The notes: generated from the letters alone by a model not told the origin. A DNA stretch of 64,000 nt from Bacteroides sp. (GCA_023663525.1 JAMPHF010000004.1:62001-126000), one strand, 5' to 3'. Shown: positions 8,201 to 19,153, counted from the first letter of the stretch. Numbers and translations are program-made.

Positions 8201-8249
8201 TCAGATCTGCAGTCATATCTCTGACCGCTCTCTCATAACTCCGATTAAA

Positions 8250-11200
8250 ATGAAAAAATTCAACCTCATCAACAACCTCCTCGGCTGGCTGTGCTTCGTC
8301 ATCGCGGCTGTCACCTATCTGCTCACTCTTGAGCCGACAGCCAGCTTCTGGGACTGCCCGGAATTTATCTCCCAAGGCTACAAACTCGAAGTGGGCCACC
8401 CGCCGGGCAACCCGATCTTCATGCTTGCGGCCCGCTTCTTTGTAAACTTCGCTTTCGGCGATGTCTCAAAAATCGCAGTCATGGTCAACTCCATGTCAGC
8501 CCTGCTCTCCGCCGGCACTATCCTGCTGCTTTTCTGGACCATCACCCACCTCGTCAAGCGTCTCGTGGTCAAGGATGATGCCAATGAGCTGACACTTCCC
8601 CAAATGCTCGTCATATTCGGGTCGGGAATCTGCGGCGCGCTCGCCTACACGTGGAGCGACACGTTCTGGTTCTCAGCCGTCGAGGGTGAGGTCTACGCCT
8701 TTTCATCCTTCTGCACCGCACTTGTGTTCTGGCTGATTCTCAAATGGGAAAACCGCACTTCGCAGCCCCACAGCGACAAATATCTCATTCTCATCGCCTA
8801 CGTCATCGGTATCTCCATTGCAGTCCACCTGCTCAACCTCCTCTGCATTCCCGCAATCGCGCTCGTCATCTACTACCGTCTCTGGAAGGACACCACCGCC
8901 AAGGGATCGCTGCTGACACTTGCCGTGTCGGCAGTCGTGGTCGGACTGATTCTTTATGGTCTCGTCCCGGGCTTCATCGAGGTTTCGCAGTATTTCGAGC
9001 TGTTCTTCGTCAACGTCATCGGATGCAGCTACAACATCGGTGTGCTCATCTACGCCATCCTCGCAGTCGGATGTTTCATCTGGTGCATCAGCGAGCTTTA
9101 CAAGCAGAAAAGCATTGCCAGGATCCGCCTGAGCGTCCTCCTCTCCATCTTCTTCTCAGGCATTCCCTTCATCGGCGACAGCATGTGGATTCCGGCAGTG
9201 ATCATGATTGCCGTGATCGCCTATCTCTACACGGCGAAGCAGCTCCCTGTCCGCATTCTCAACCTTGTGGTGATGAGCATATTCGTCATCTTCATCGGCT
9301 ACTCGTCATACGCACTTCTCCTCATCCGTGCAAGTGCCAATCCTCCGATGAATCAGAACGCGCCCGACAACGTTTTCGCCCTCGCTTCCTACCTCAACCG
9401 TGAGCAGTACGGCGAACGTCCGCTTTTCTACGGTCAGACCCACCAGTCGTCCGTGGTCTACGAGATTGACTCCAAAGGTCAGCCCACGCCGATGTACAAG
9501 GAGGGTAAACCCATCTACGCCAAGGTTGTCAAGACCACTCCTGACCAAGCCGACCACTATGAGATCACCGGCTACAAGAAGGACTATGTCATGGCTCCGG
9601 AACTCAACATGTTCTTCCCGCGCATATACAGCGGCGCACACACCGCAGCCTATTCCGACTGGATCGGCGGTCTCAAGGGCAAACCGGTCAGCGCGACGCG
9701 CTACGTCTACGACGGTGAGACCATCCAGACCACCGATGCCATAAAGCCTACCATGGGCGAGAGCCTGCGCTTCTTCCTCGTCTATCAGTTGAACCACATG
9801 TATTGGCGTTACTTCATGTGGAACTTCGCCGGTCGTCAGAACGACATCCAGGGCAACGGTGAGGTGAACCACGGCAACTGGATCTCGGGCATACCGTTCA
9901 TCGACAATCCCCGCCTCGGCGACCAGAGCCTCCTCCCCTACACTGACGGTGAGGGAAACAAGGGTCACAACGTATTCTACATGCTCCCGCTTCTCATGGG
10001 CATAATCGGACTCGGCTGGCAAGCCTTCACTTCAAAGCGCGGCATCGAGCAGTTCTGGGTCATCTTCTTCCTGTTCTTCATGACGGGTATAGCCATCGTG
10101 CTCTACCTCAACCAGACCCCGACTCAGCCTCGCGAGCGTGACTACGCGTTCGCCGGATCGTTCTATGCCTACGCAATATGGGTCGGCATGGGTGTGGCAG
10201 GACTCTGGGCCATCGTCCGCGAGCTTTTCAGCAAGAAGTCTGCCGGCAAGGACAAGAAGAATCTTCCCGCCGAAGCCACGGCAGAGCGCGAACGCAAGGT
10301 CAGCCTCGCAGGAGCGATATTCGCATGTCTGATCGGACTGATAGTCCCGCTGCAGATGGTGTCACAGACCTGGGACGACCATGACCGCTCAGGCCGCTAC
10401 GTCACCCGCGATTTCGGCATGAATTACCTCGACTCCGTTGATGAGAACGGTATCATATTCACCAACGGCGACAACGACACGTTCCCCCTCTGGTATGCAC
10501 AGGAAGTCGAGGGTCATCGCACCGACGTGAAGGTGGTCAACCTCTCGTATCTCACCACCGACTGGTATGCCAATCAGGTGAAACACCCCTCATATCAGGC
10601 CGACGGAATCGAGACTCTCGCCAAGCCCGAGGATTATGGCTATGAGCGCATGAATTTCAGCTACTTTGCCGCTGACTGCGACAGCACTCCCGTCAACATC
10701 TTCACCGCTCTGCGTCAGGTCTACGATCAGAAATCGAGCCAAAATGCATGGAATGCCCCAATGATGAAATACAATAATTTCGTCATTCCCGTCGATATTC
10801 CCGCTGCTGTCAAGGCCGGACGCATTACCGAACATGAAGCGGAGATTGCGTCAACAGCCCTCAATCTCAACATGGAGGATGACCGCGAGGCCTCACGCCA
10901 CGGCGGCATGACCCTCAGTCAGATCCTTTCACTCGACATGCTCGCCACTTCGATCAAAAACGGCTGGAAAAACCCGATCTATTTTGCTTCGACCGTGCCG
11001 TCTGACTACTACGTGGCTCTCCAGCCTTACATGCGTTCAACAGGTATGGCCTACGAAGTCACCCCGGTCTACAATGAGGAGAACGGCGACTACGACATCA
11101 ATGCCGTCAACACCGACAAGGCCTACCGCAACATCACCGAGAAGTTCCGCTGGGGTGGTCTTGACAAGGTGACGGACTCCGATCAGATCTATCTCGATGA

Positions 11201-11738
11201 GACCGTCCGCAAGATGGTCACCACCACACGTTCCTACATTCTCTCGGCTGCCACCGCGCTCATCAATGAGGCCGTGATGGCTGAACGTGCCGACTCCGTG
11301 GCCACCGATGCGGAGACCCGCAAGCAACTGGAAGCGTTCAAGACCGACCGCTACGACAAGGCTCTCGATCTCCTCACCATCATCGAGGAGAAACTCCCCG
11401 AAGCCGCAGCCCCCTACGCCATTCAGGTTCCGCAGAAGATGGCGCAGATCTATGCCCGCCTCGGCATTGCCACCGGCAATAAGGAAGCCTCGGCCAAAGC
11501 TGTCGCGATAATCGAGAAAGAACTGATGCGCTACGCTCAGAACGTGAAGTACTACCAGAGCCTCAGCCCCTGGCAGTATGCCACCCTCCCGCAGACCGAC
11601 CGCTACATCGAGACATACTACATCGTGAATCTCCTTCAGGATCTGTCGGATTTCGGAGGTGATCCCGAAAAGATGATCAATACCCTCACTGACATGGGGA
11701 TTAATTTTGACCGCATCGTCTCCGCACTCCATCAATAG
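8250..11738 (+). CDS. DUF2723 membrane protein, probable protein O-glycosyltransferase
   Basis: A 1162-residue protein. The N-terminal half holds about a dozen membrane segments. It begins with the DUF2723 signature region LEPTASFWDCPEFISQGYKL, whose acidic Asp/Glu pair is typical of GT-C transferases, followed by HPPGNP. Further membrane segments lie at about 575-720, and the C-terminal 400 residues are soluble. DUF2723 proteins are related to eukaryotic-type O-mannosyltransferases and in Bacteroidetes are linked to general protein O-glycosylation at the periplasmic face; that role is inferred here. It lies 49 nt after trpS and 5 nt before the deacetylase gene. Confidence 0.85.
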   Translation: MKKFNLINNLLGWLCFVIAAVTYLLTLEPTASFWDCPEFISQGYKLEVGHPPGNPIFMLAARFFVNFAFGDVSKIAVMVNSMSALLSAGTILLLFWTITHLVKRLVVKDDANELTLPQMLVIFGSGICGALAYTWSDTFWFSAVEGEVYAFSSFCTALVFWLILKWENRTSQPHSDKYLILIAYVIGISIAVHLLNLLCIPAIALVIYYRLWKDTTAKGSLLTLAVSAVVVGLILYGLVPGFIEVSQYFELFFVNVIGCSYNIGVLIYAILAVGCFIWCISELYKQKSIARIRLSVLLSIFFSGIPFIGDSMWIPAVIMIAVIAYLYTAKQLPVRILNLVVMSIFVIFIGYSSYALLLIRASANPPMNQNAPDNVFALASYLNREQYGERPLFYGQTHQSSVVYEIDSKGQPTPMYKEGKPIYAKVVKTTPDQADHYEITGYKKDYVMAPELNMFFPRIYSGAHTAAYSDWIGGLKGKPVSATRYVYDGETIQTTDAIKPTMGESLRFFLVYQLNHMYWRYFMWNFAGRQNDIQGNGEVNHGNWISGIPFIDNPRLGDQSLLPYTDGEGNKGHNVFYMLPLLMGIIGLGWQAFTSKRGIEQFWVIFFLFFMTGIAIVLYLNQTPTQPRERDYAFAGSFYAYAIWVGMGVAGLWAIVRELFSKKSAGKDKKNLPAEATAERERKVSLAGAIFACLIGLIVPLQMVSQTWDDHDRSGRYVTRDFGMNYLDSVDENGIIFTNGDNDTFPLWYAQEVEGHRTDVKVVNLSYLTTDWYANQVKHPSYQADGIETLAKPEDYGYERMNFSYFAADCDSTPVNIFTALRQVYDQKSSQNAWNAPMMKYNNFVIPVDIPAAVKAGRITEHEAEIASTALNLNMEDDREASRHGGMTLSQILSLDMLATSIKNGWKNPIYFASTVPSDYYVALQPYMRSTGMAYEVTPVYNEENGDYDINAVNTDKAYRNITEKFRWGGLDKVTDSDQIYLDETVRKMVTTTRSYILSAATALINEAVMAERADSVATDAETRKQLEAFKTDRYDKALDLLTIIEEKLPEAAAPYAIQVPQKMAQIYARLGIATGNKEASAKAVAIIEKELMRYAQNVKYYQSLSPWQYATLPQTDRYIETYYIVNLLQDLSDFGGDPEKMINTLTDMGINFDRIVSALHQ

Positions 11739-11743
11739 TAGCC

Positions 11744-12361
11744 ATGTGGATAGAACAACCGCCGTTTTTCTACCGTCTGCTGTTCACTGAAGCAATCTGG
11801 CGCATACTCCATAGAGGGAAAAGGGTCGTCTATCTTACGTTTGATGACGGCCCTGTCCCCGAGGAGACGCCTTGGGTGCTCGATGTCCTTGACCGCTATG
11901 GTATCAAGGCCACATTCTTCATGGTCGGCGACAACGTGCGCAAATATCCCGAGGTATTCGAGGAGGTGAAGCGCAGAGGTCATTCCTACGGCAATCACAC
12001 CATGCACCACCTCCAGGGTCTGAAAGTGAGTGCCACCACATTTTTCCGCGACATCACCGAGGCCGACAGACTGATCGGCTCGACCCTGTTTCGACCGCCC
12101 CACGGGATTATATCGCCCTGGCAGACCAAGCTCATCAAACGGCACTACAACATAATCATGTATGATGTAGTCACCCGCGACTATTCCAAACGTCTCACCG
12201 GCGAGCAGGTGCTTGACAATGTGAAACGCTATGCCCGCAACGGCTCCATCATCGTGTTCCACGATTCCATCAAGGCTCACGACCGTATGCGCTACGCTCT
12301 CCCGCGCGCCATCGAATGGCTCCTATCGCAAGGCTACGAATTTCATGCCCTCCCGATGTAA
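11744..12361 (+). CDS. Polysaccharide deacetylase (NodB domain)
   Basis: A 205-residue carbohydrate esterase family 4 protein. Metal-site motif 1 is YLTFDDGP, motif 2 is HSYGNHTMHH and motif 3 is FRPPHG; a C-terminal IIVFHDS matches the last motif. Such enzymes remove N-acetyl groups from peptidoglycan or other cell-surface glycans. There is no obvious signal peptide, although the N-terminus (PPFFYRLLFTEAIWRI) is hydrophobic. It starts 5 nt after the DUF2723 gene, so the two are likely co-translated. The substrate cannot be told from sequence. Confidence 0.9.
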   Translation: MWIEQPPFFYRLLFTEAIWRILHRGKRVVYLTFDDGPVPEETPWVLDVLDRYGIKATFFMVGDNVRKYPEVFEEVKRRGHSYGNHTMHHLQGLKVSATTFFRDITEADRLIGSTLFRPPHGIISPWQTKLIKRHYNIIMYDVVTRDYSKRLTGEQVLDNVKRYARNGSIIVFHDSIKAHDRMRYALPRAIEWLLSQGYEFHALPM

Positions 12362-12435
12362 CGCCATCATGATTCGCCAATCCTCCTTGCAGTCCATCGC
12401 TGAAGTGCGTATGCCAAACGAACATCAAGCCCCAC

Positions 12436-13377
12436 ATGCTCGACCCGACCGAACTTAAAGCCGAACTGAAAACCGCAGGGGTTTTCAAGTCAGGAATTGC
12501 ATCAGTGACTGAAGTCCCGGCTTCAGTCACTGACGCATATCACCGCTGGCTTTCAGAAGGTCGCCACGGTGGCATGGGCTATCTTGAGAATCATCTTGAA
12601 CTCCGCAGCAATCCGTCCTTGCTCCTGCCCGGGGCAAAAAGCGTGGTTTGCTGCGCTTTCAACTATTATTTCGGACATCATGACGGTCCGCTGCAATGGG
12701 CCGGCTATGCCCTCGGCGATGACTATCATGAGGTGGTCCGCAACCGGCTCAACGTCGTCGCCCGGTGGATCACCGACACAACCGGAGCGCAATGCCGTGT
12801 GTGTGTTGACACCGCTCCCCTCCACGAACGCTACTGGGCCGTGCAATCGGGAGTCGGGTTCATCGGTCTCAACCGCCAGCTCATCATTCCCGGCGCAGGC
12901 ACGCATTTTTTCCTTGGCGAGATACTGACCACGGCAGAGTTCATGCCCGATGAGCCGTGTACTGACAGTTGCATGGGCTGCGGAAAATGTATTGAATGTT
13001 GCCCCGGGAAAGCCCTGTCCTCCGAAGGGATGGACGCCAACCGCTGCCTCTCGTATCTCACCATCGAGCATCGCGGCGACCTGCCGCCCGACACATCACT
13101 CGGACGACACATCTATGGCTGCGATGTCTGTCAGGACGTATGCCCGCACAACTCCAATCCCCCCGTTTCAGACATCGAGGAATTCCGACCACGAAAACCG
13201 ATTCTTGAACTCGACACTGAAACCATCCTCGCCATGAAGCAGGAAGACTTCTCCACCCTTTTCCGCCACTCCGCCATCAAACGCACAAAACTCACCGGTC
13301 TCCAACGCAACGCCCTCACCATAAAGCGACAAAAAGGGACACAAGGACATAAGAAACAAAATAACAAGGGAACATAA
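12436..13377 (+). CDS. queG: Epoxyqueuosine reductase
   Basis: A 313-residue cobalamin-dependent iron-sulfur enzyme that reduces epoxyqueuosine to queuosine in tRNA. The N-terminal half has VCVDTAPLHERYWAVQSGVG, including the catalytic Asp. Two ferredoxin-like 4Fe-4S motifs follow: CMGCGKCIECCPGKAL (about 180-195) and CDVCQDVCP (about 230). The last about 14 residues (KGTQGHKKQNNKGT) are encoded by the left part of a palindromic repeat element, so the normal C-terminus seems to have been replaced or extended by it. Core motifs are intact. The nearby cobalamin adenosyltransferase is consistent with corrinoid use. Confidence 0.93.
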   Translation: MLDPTELKAELKTAGVFKSGIASVTEVPASVTDAYHRWLSEGRHGGMGYLENHLELRSNPSLLLPGAKSVVCCAFNYYFGHHDGPLQWAGYALGDDYHEVVRNRLNVVARWITDTTGAQCRVCVDTAPLHERYWAVQSGVGFIGLNRQLIIPGAGTHFFLGEILTTAEFMPDEPCTDSCMGCGKCIECCPGKALSSEGMDANRCLSYLTIEHRGDLPPDTSLGRHIYGCDVCQDVCPHNSNPPVSDIEEFRPRKPILELDTETILAMKQEDFSTLFRHSAIKRTKLTGLQRNALTIKRQKGTQGHKKQNNKGT

Positions 13378-13485
13378 AGACATAAGTACATAAGGGACAA
13401 AATATTTTCCTCTAACCAAATAGCCGAAAATTATATTTTGACCCTTATGTACTTATGTCCTTATGTACCCTTGTCTGCTTATGGT
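13330..13485. repeat. Long palindromic repeat element, copy 1
   Basis: Left arm 13364-13399 and right arm 13439-13474 are complementary over 36 bp with three mismatches, around a 39-nt loop. Both arms are built from degenerate 9-bp units of the ACATAAGxx type; an extra partial arm lies at 13332-13362. The loop carries CTCTAACCAAATAGCCGAAAA, read here as the left part CTCTAACCAAATAG plus CCGAAAA. The element lies between convergent queG and folK and overlaps the queG end. Confidence 0.88.
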
Positions 13486-13563
13486 CAGATTTTTACGGAC
13501 TAATGACTATAAATCTTGTTACTCCTGCACACTTGTCTTCTTGTACCCCCTCACACTACACCG

Positions 13564-14058
13564 CTATATTTCCTGCAAGAGTTCGCCAGGGGTTTTGTGG
13601 AGGATGGGATGGAGCCAGCGGGGAGAGAGTCGTGACATGGGGATGAGAACAAAATCCCGAAGGTGCATACGCGGATGCGGGATGGTCAGCCCGGGGGTCT
13701 CAACAATATAGTCATTGATTGCAATCAAGTCAATGTCAACAGCACGGTCGATATATCCACCTGACGCATCGCGGTGAGGCGAAGGGTCAATCTCATGCTG
13801 TATATGCTGCAATCGGCGGAAAACGGAGAGCGAAAATGACTCCGAGTCGCGGCATGAATCATCCTTCAGACGCATCAACACTCCTAAATTCAGAAACGGA
13901 TTCGGTGAGTCGAAGCCCCACGGCGGTGTCTCGATTATATCCGATCTCAGAATTTCCTCCGCATCAGAAAAAGCCGAAACAACGGCGGCCACCGCCCGCT
14001 CGATGAGAGCTTCGCGATGGCCGCTATTGGAACCGATATTGATGTGAATATCAATCAT
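13564..14058 (-). CDS. folK: 2-amino-4-hydroxy-6-hydroxymethyldihydropteridine pyrophosphokinase
   Basis: A 164-residue folate-pathway kinase that transfers pyrophosphate from ATP to 6-hydroxymethyl-dihydropterin. Family motifs are IHINIGSNSGHR at the N-terminus, ETPPWGFDSPNPFLN and DRAVDIDLIAI, ending with TIPHPRMHLRDFVL. It starts 10 nt after infB ends and is the last gene of the rimP-nusA-infB run. Confidence 0.93.
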   Translation of the reverse strand: MIDIHINIGSNSGHREALIERAVAAVVSAFSDAEEILRSDIIETPPWGFDSPNPFLNLGVLMRLKDDSCRDSESFSLSVFRRLQHIQHEIDPSPHRDASGGYIDRAVDIDLIAINDYIVETPGLTIPHPRMHLRDFVLIPMSRLSPRWLHPILHKTPGELLQEI

Positions 14059-14068
14059 GAGTCATGAA

Positions 14069-17000
14069 TCAGAGGCTTTTCTTAACCTCAACCTCCTCGT
14101 AGGCCTCAATGATGTCACCTTCCTGGACATCATTGTAGCCGGCGATCGAGAGACCGCAATCATAGCCGGAAGTCACTTCCTTGACATCATCCTTCATGCG
14201 CTTGAGCGAGCCAAGCTCACCGGTGTAACGGACAATTCCGTCACGGATGAGACGCACTTTGCAACCACGCTTGATACGGCCCTCGCGCACAATAGCACCG
14301 GCAATCGTGCCGACCTTCGATATGTGGAATGTCTGGAGCACTTCAGCCGTACCGATGACCTCCTCCTTGATTTCCGGAGCAAGCATACCCTCCATAGCGT
14401 CCTTGACCTCCTCGATGGCCTGATAGATGACAGAGTAGAGACGAATCTCGACACCGTCACGCTCGGCAGCACGACGAGCCGGGAGCGACGGACGCACCTG
14501 GAAACCGATGATGATTGCATCGGATGCGGCGGCAAGGGTCACATCGCTCTCCGAGATGGCGCCGACAGCCTTGTGGAGTACATTGACCTTGACCTCCTCG
14601 GTCGAAAGTTTGATGAGCGAGTCGGAAAGTGCCTCTATTGAGCCGTCAACGTCGCCTTTGACGATGATATTGAGCTCATGGAAGTTACCGATGGCACGGC
14701 GGCGACCGATTTCCTCAAGGGTGGTGCGCTTCGAGGTGCGCAATCCGAGTTCACGCTGCAACTGCTCGCGTTTTGTGGCAATCTCGCGGGCCTCCTGCTC
14801 CGTCTCCATGACGTTGAAGGTATCGCCCGCTGTCGGTGCGCCGTTAAGACCGAGGATGAGGGTAGGCTCGGCGGGACCGGCCTCAGTTATACGCTGGTTA
14901 CGCTCGTTGAACATCGCCTTGACACGACCGAAATGAGTTCCGGCAAGGATTGTATCGCCGACACGCAGCGTTCCGTTCTGGACAAGCACCGTAGCCACAT
15001 AGCCACGACCCTTGTCGAGCGACGACTCGATGATTGAACCCGTGGCGCGGCGGTTAGGATTGGCCTTGAGGTCAAGCATTTCGGCTTCAAGGAGCACCTT
15101 TTCCATAAGCTCCTCGACTCCGATACCCTTCTTGGCCGAAATATCCTGCGACTGATACTTGCCGCCCCACTCCTCGACGAGATAGTTCATCTGGGCAAGC
15201 TCCTCCTTGATTTTGTCAGGGTTGGCGGCAGGCTTATCAATCTTGTTGATGGCAAACACGATAGGCACACCGGCAGCCGAAGCATGGTTGATGGCCTCAA
15301 CGGTCTGGGGCATGACATTATCGTCGGCTGCGACAATGATGATACAGAGGTCTGTCACCTTGGCACCGCGCGCACGCATGGCAGTGAACGCCTCGTGACC
15401 GGGGGTGTCGAGGAAAGTGATATGGCGACCGTCGGAAAGGGTCACATTGTAGGCACCGATATGCTGCGTGATACCACCGGCCTCACCGGCAATCACATTC
15501 GCATTACGGATGTAGTCAAGGAGCGAAGTCTTACCGTGGTCCACATGGCCCATGACGGTGACAATCGGCGGACGGGTCACGAGTTCATCCTCGCTGTCCT
15601 CCTCCTGATGTATGGCCTCAACCACCTCAGCCGACACATATTCGGTCTTATAGCCGAACTCCTCGGCCACGATATTGATGGTCTCGGCATCGAGACGCTG
15701 GTTGATTGACACCATCACGCCGAGATTCATACATGTCGCGATGACATTATTGACGGGGACATCCATCATGACGGCGAGGTCATTGGCAGTCACGAACTCG
15801 GTGAGCTTGAGCACCTTGCTCTCTGCTGCTGCCTCCTCGGCGGCCTCATGGGCACGGCTTGCGAAAGCCTCACGCTTTTCCTTGCGCCACTTAGCTCCTT
15901 TCTTCTGACCCTTGTCCTTTGAAGTCAGGCGGGCGAGAGTCTCACGTACTTGCTTCTGTACGTCCTCCTCGTTGACCTCGGTGTGGACGGGACGCTTGTT
16001 GCGGTCGCGGTTACGTCCGGCGCGTTCTCCGCGCTCGCGTTCACGCTCGTTGCCCCCACGGCCTCCGCCATGGTTGCCACCCTTGGAGCCACCGCCGTTA
16101 TTGCCATTGCTATTATTATTGTTGTCGCCACCCTGGTTGACAGTCTTCTCAATATCGACCTTGCTGCCGATGCGGCGACGCTTCTTGCGGTCGCCCTGGG
16201 CAGCACCATTGGCGTTGTTCTGACCACCCTTGTTCATGCGCTCATTGCGACGTTCCTCCTTCGATTTCTTCTTGGGACGGGTGGACTGGTTGAGAGCCGA
16301 CAGGTCGATGTGGCCAACGACCTTGGGGGCTACGACCTGAGCGTCAGACTGATAGCGGAACACTTCATCCTCCTCCTTTTCAGGCGCGGTCTCTGCTTTG
16401 GGGGCAGCCGGTTTTGCCGGACTCTTGGCAGGAGCGGGAGCGGTAGCCGATGCAGGTTTCTGCTGGGGCTTCGACTCAGGCTTGGGTGCGTTCTGCGAGG
16501 GTTTGACCGCAGGCTTCTGCACAGCCTTGGGAGCCTCAGGAGTCGGATTTTCAGACTTCGGAGACTGCGGTGCAGGAGCTGCGACAGTAGGTTTGGGCGC
16601 AGCCTTGACTTCACGTACAGGAGCTTCGGGCTTGGCCTCATCATGCTTGGGCTGCTCTACTTTAGGTTGCTCTGCTTTGGGCTCAGACTTCGGAGCGACC
16701 GGCTTAACCGGCTCGGCAGCCTTAGGAGTCTCTGTCTTAGGAGCCGGCTCCTGTCTGGCGATCTCCGGTGCAGGGGTTTCATTCACTGGAGCCGGAGCGG
16801 GTTTCGGCTTCACGTCTTCCTGAGGTTTGCGGACAGGATTATTGTTTTTGTCAAGCTCTACATGCCCCACGACCTTCGGGCCTCTCGTCTCGGTTGGCAC
16901 AGCAGTGTCAACCGCCGGGGCAGCAGGTGCCACAGGCTGGGCTGCGTGGGCAGGAGCCGGCTTGGTTTCTTTCCGGATACGGTCGATACGCTCACGCTCC

Positions 17001-17170
17001 TTGCGGTCAGGCTGGAAAGCCTTGACAAGAATATCGTAGGCTTTCTCCTCCAGACGTGTGTTAGGGTTGGAAGCATCAATTGTGATTCCATTTTTGCCCA
17101 ACTGGTCGGCTATCGACTGGATAGTGACGTTGAACTCTTTGGCGGCTTGACTGATTTTTATTCTCGGCAT
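14069..17170 (-). CDS. infB: Translation initiation factor IF-2
   Basis: A 1033-residue GTPase that delivers fMet-tRNA to the small ribosomal subunit. An IF2_N helix (about 1-55) is followed by a long disordered Pro/Ala/Lys-rich linker (about 75-280), then a Gly/Asn/Arg-rich stretch (about 340-400) and a second IF2_N region (about 455-510). The G domain contains [28 protein letters not shown] and NKIDKP, and C-terminal beta-barrel and IF2-C domains follow. The long linker makes it larger than E. coli IF-2, which is common in Bacteroidetes. Long antisense open frames over the linker are composition artefacts. Confidence 0.97.
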   Translation of the reverse strand: MPRIKISQAAKEFNVTIQSIADQLGKNGITIDASNPNTRLEEKAYDILVKAFQPDRKERERIDRIRKETKPAPAHAAQPVAPAAPAVDTAVPTETRGPKVVGHVELDKNNNPVRKPQEDVKPKPAPAPVNETPAPEIARQEPAPKTETPKAAEPVKPVAPKSEPKAEQPKVEQPKHDEAKPEAPVREVKAAPKPTVAAPAPQSPKSENPTPEAPKAVQKPAVKPSQNAPKPESKPQQKPASATAPAPAKSPAKPAAPKAETAPEKEEDEVFRYQSDAQVVAPKVVGHIDLSALNQSTRPKKKSKEERRNERMNKGGQNNANGAAQGDRKKRRRIGSKVDIEKTVNQGGDNNNNSNGNNGGGSKGGNHGGGRGGNERERERGERAGRNRDRNKRPVHTEVNEEDVQKQVRETLARLTSKDKGQKKGAKWRKEKREAFASRAHEAAEEAAAESKVLKLTEFVTANDLAVMMDVPVNNVIATCMNLGVMVSINQRLDAETINIVAEEFGYKTEYVSAEVVEAIHQEEDSEDELVTRPPIVTVMGHVDHGKTSLLDYIRNANVIAGEAGGITQHIGAYNVTLSDGRHITFLDTPGHEAFTAMRARGAKVTDLCIIIVAADDNVMPQTVEAINHASAAGVPIVFAINKIDKPAANPDKIKEELAQMNYLVEEWGGKYQSQDISAKKGIGVEELMEKVLLEAEMLDLKANPNRRATGSIIESSLDKGRGYVATVLVQNGTLRVGDTILAGTHFGRVKAMFNERNQRITEAGPAEPTLILGLNGAPTAGDTFNVMETEQEAREIATKREQLQRELGLRTSKRTTLEEIGRRRAIGNFHELNIIVKGDVDGSIEALSDSLIKLSTEEVKVNVLHKAVGAISESDVTLAAASDAIIIGFQVRPSLPARRAAERDGVEIRLYSVIYQAIEEVKDAMEGMLAPEIKEEVIGTAEVLQTFHISKVGTIAGAIVREGRIKRGCKVRLIRDGIVRYTGELGSLKRMKDDVKEVTSGYDCGLSIAGYNDVQEGDIIEAYEEVEVKKSL

Positions 17171-17235
17171 ATATGCGATTTAGTAATATACTTATTTTAG
17201 AAATTGAGGCGAGAGGCGGGAGGATGCGGGATAGA

Positions 17236-18612
17236 TCAGGCTTCGGGCTTTGACTCCTCGTCAGCGGGGGCTGCTTCGGCTGTCTCCTCACCGGCGGGGG
17301 CTGTCTCCTCAGCCGATGGCTCCGGTGCAGCTTCGGGAGCGGGAGCTTCGTCAGCGTCCTCCTCAAACTCGGCACTAAGGATGCGGATGACATTGTCAAC
17401 GGTATCTTCCTCAAGGTCAGCGCGGTCAATGAGTTCCTGACGCGGAGTGTTGAGCACGCTCTTGGCGGTGATGCAACCCATGTCCTTGAGTGCATCAATA
17501 ACCCATCCGTCAATCTCATCCTTGAACTCATCGAGGTAGATGTCCTCATCAATTTCATCGGGAGTGTCGCGATAGACATCGATGGTGTAGCCTGTCAGCA
17601 TTGACGCGAGCTTGATATTGAGACCGCCCTTACCGATGGCGAGGGATACCTCCTCGGGGTGCAGGAAGACTTCGGCTTTCTTCTCCTCCTCATCAAGATG
17701 GATATTGGAGATTTTGGCAGGGCTGAGCGCGCGCTGGATAAAGAGCTGCGGGTTGGGAGTGTAGTTTATGACATCGATGTTCTCGTTGCGGAGCTCGCGG
17801 ACGATGCCGTGGATGCGCGATCCTTTCACGCCGACACATGCGCCGACCGGGTCAATACGGTCATCGAAGCTCTCGACTGCAATCTTCGCACGCTCGCCCG
17901 GGATGCGGGCCACCGCGCGGATACTGATGAGACCATCGACAATCTCGGGGACTTCACGCTCGAACAAACGGCGGAGGAATGCCTCGTTGGTGCGCGACAC
18001 TGTGATCTTGGGGTTGTTGTTCTTATTGTCAACATTGGCGATCACTGCGAGGACGGTCTCACCCTTGCGGAAGAAATCGCCGGGGATTGATTCATTCTTG
18101 GGGAGAAGAAGCTCATTCTTCTCATCGTCAAGAAGGAGGGTCTCGCGTGACCATGTCTGATACACCTCGCCGGATACGAGCTCACCCTCAAGTTCCTTGA
18201 ACTTGGAGTAGACAGCCTCTTTCTGCAGGTCAAGGATCTTTGACTGGAGAGTCTGGCGGAGGTTGAGGATGGCACGACGACCGAAGTCAGCAAAGAAAAT
18301 CTCCTTGGTGTGCTCCTCGCCGATCTCCACGTCGGGGTCATCATCGGCGCGCGCGTCGGACAATGAAATCTGGAGGTTAGGATTGGTGACCGCACCGTCC
18401 GACACAACTTCGAGATTCTGGAATATCTGCACATCGCCCTTGTCGGGGTTCATGATGACATCAAGATTCTCGTCAGTGCCAAACATCTTGGCCAAAACGT
18501 TGCGGAACGACTCCTCCAACACACTGATCATGGTGGTCTTGTCGATGTTTTTCAGTTCCTTGAATTCGGCGAAACGCTCCACCATGTTGGGAGCTTCTTC
18601 TTTTCTTGCCAT
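17236..18612 (-). CDS. nusA: Transcription termination/antitermination factor NusA
   Basis: A 458-residue RNA polymerase-binding factor. The N-terminal domain (about 1-130) is followed by S1 and two KH domains (about 150-360). The KH segment includes VGACVGVKGSRIHGIVREL and AIGKGGLNIKLAS. A helix-hairpin-like segment and an acidic Ala/Pro/Glu-rich tail (about 410-458) end the protein. It sits between rimP and infB in the classic order. Confidence 0.96.
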   Translation of the reverse strand: MARKEEAPNMVERFAEFKELKNIDKTTMISVLEESFRNVLAKMFGTDENLDVIMNPDKGDVQIFQNLEVVSDGAVTNPNLQISLSDARADDDPDVEIGEEHTKEIFFADFGRRAILNLRQTLQSKILDLQKEAVYSKFKELEGELVSGEVYQTWSRETLLLDDEKNELLLPKNESIPGDFFRKGETVLAVIANVDNKNNNPKITVSRTNEAFLRRLFEREVPEIVDGLISIRAVARIPGERAKIAVESFDDRIDPVGACVGVKGSRIHGIVRELRNENIDVINYTPNPQLFIQRALSPAKISNIHLDEEEKKAEVFLHPEEVSLAIGKGGLNIKLASMLTGYTIDVYRDTPDEIDEDIYLDEFKDEIDGWVIDALKDMGCITAKSVLNTPRQELIDRADLEEDTVDNVIRILSAEFEEDADEAPAPEAAPEPSAEETAPAGEETAEAAPADEESKPEA

Positions 18613-18685
18613 ACTGGGTATTATGAGAGTATTTTTTTATTTTATAATTTACACATTTACTAAGCACAGGAGCTGATGGCCCTGA

Positions 18686-19153
18686 TTATTTGAAATCAAT
18701 CACATAGCAGACCTGCTTTGCCTGCTCCATGGGGATGACCACCGGCTCGGCCACAATCACCGGACGTTTAGCCCCCGGCTCCTTGACCTTGCGGCTGACC
18801 TCGATGGTGAAATCATTGTCAGTGACCGCTGTGAGTGTCCCCTTGAGTTTCTTGCCATCGCGGGTAAGCACCTCGACCTCGTTGCCGAGGTTCTTCTCAT
18901 ACTGTCCTTTCACCTTGAAAGGAGCTGTGAGCGATGCCGATCCGACCTCAAGGCTGTAGTCCTCGTCCTCGCGGTCAAACGCCTCGTTGAGCTTGCGGTT
19001 GAGATCAGCACAGAAGTCCAGATCGACTCCTGTCGGGCTGTCAAGCTCAACGACAATATCATTGGCAGCCGACACGGTTATATCGACCACAAAAGCATCA
19101 GTCCCGGCAATTGCCTCGTCCACCAGACGGCGGACTTCATTCTTATCTATCAT
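18686..19153 (-). CDS. rimP: Ribosome maturation factor RimP
   Basis: A 155-residue protein needed for 30S subunit maturation. It contains a RimP N-terminal domain (SPTGVDLDFCADLNRKLNEAF then YSLEVGSAS) and a C-terminal SH3-like domain (VEVLTRDGKKLKGTL). The start at 19153 (MIDKNEVRRLV) is chosen over an in-frame ATG 13 codons upstream because it matches the usual N-terminus and leaves room for the promoter. It is the first gene of rimP-nusA-infB-folK. Confidence 0.93.
   Translation of the reverse strand: MIDKNEVRRLVDEAIAGTDAFVVDITVSAANDIVVELDSPTGVDLDFCADLNRKLNEAFDREDEDYSLEVGSASLTAPFKVKGQYEKNLGNEVEVLTRDGKKLKGTLTAVTDNDFTIEVSRKVKEPGAKRPVIVAEPVVIPMEQAKQVCYVIDFK

Noticed and set aside
9306..10022. 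A 238-codon frame antisense to the DUF2723 gene
   Set aside because: Shadow of a well-supported membrane protein; composition typical of antisense reading.
15950..17200. A 416-codon open frame antisense to infB
   Set aside because: It mirrors the low-complexity linker of IF-2 and yields a Leu/Arg-rich product without a family. Codon bias of the real gene explains it.
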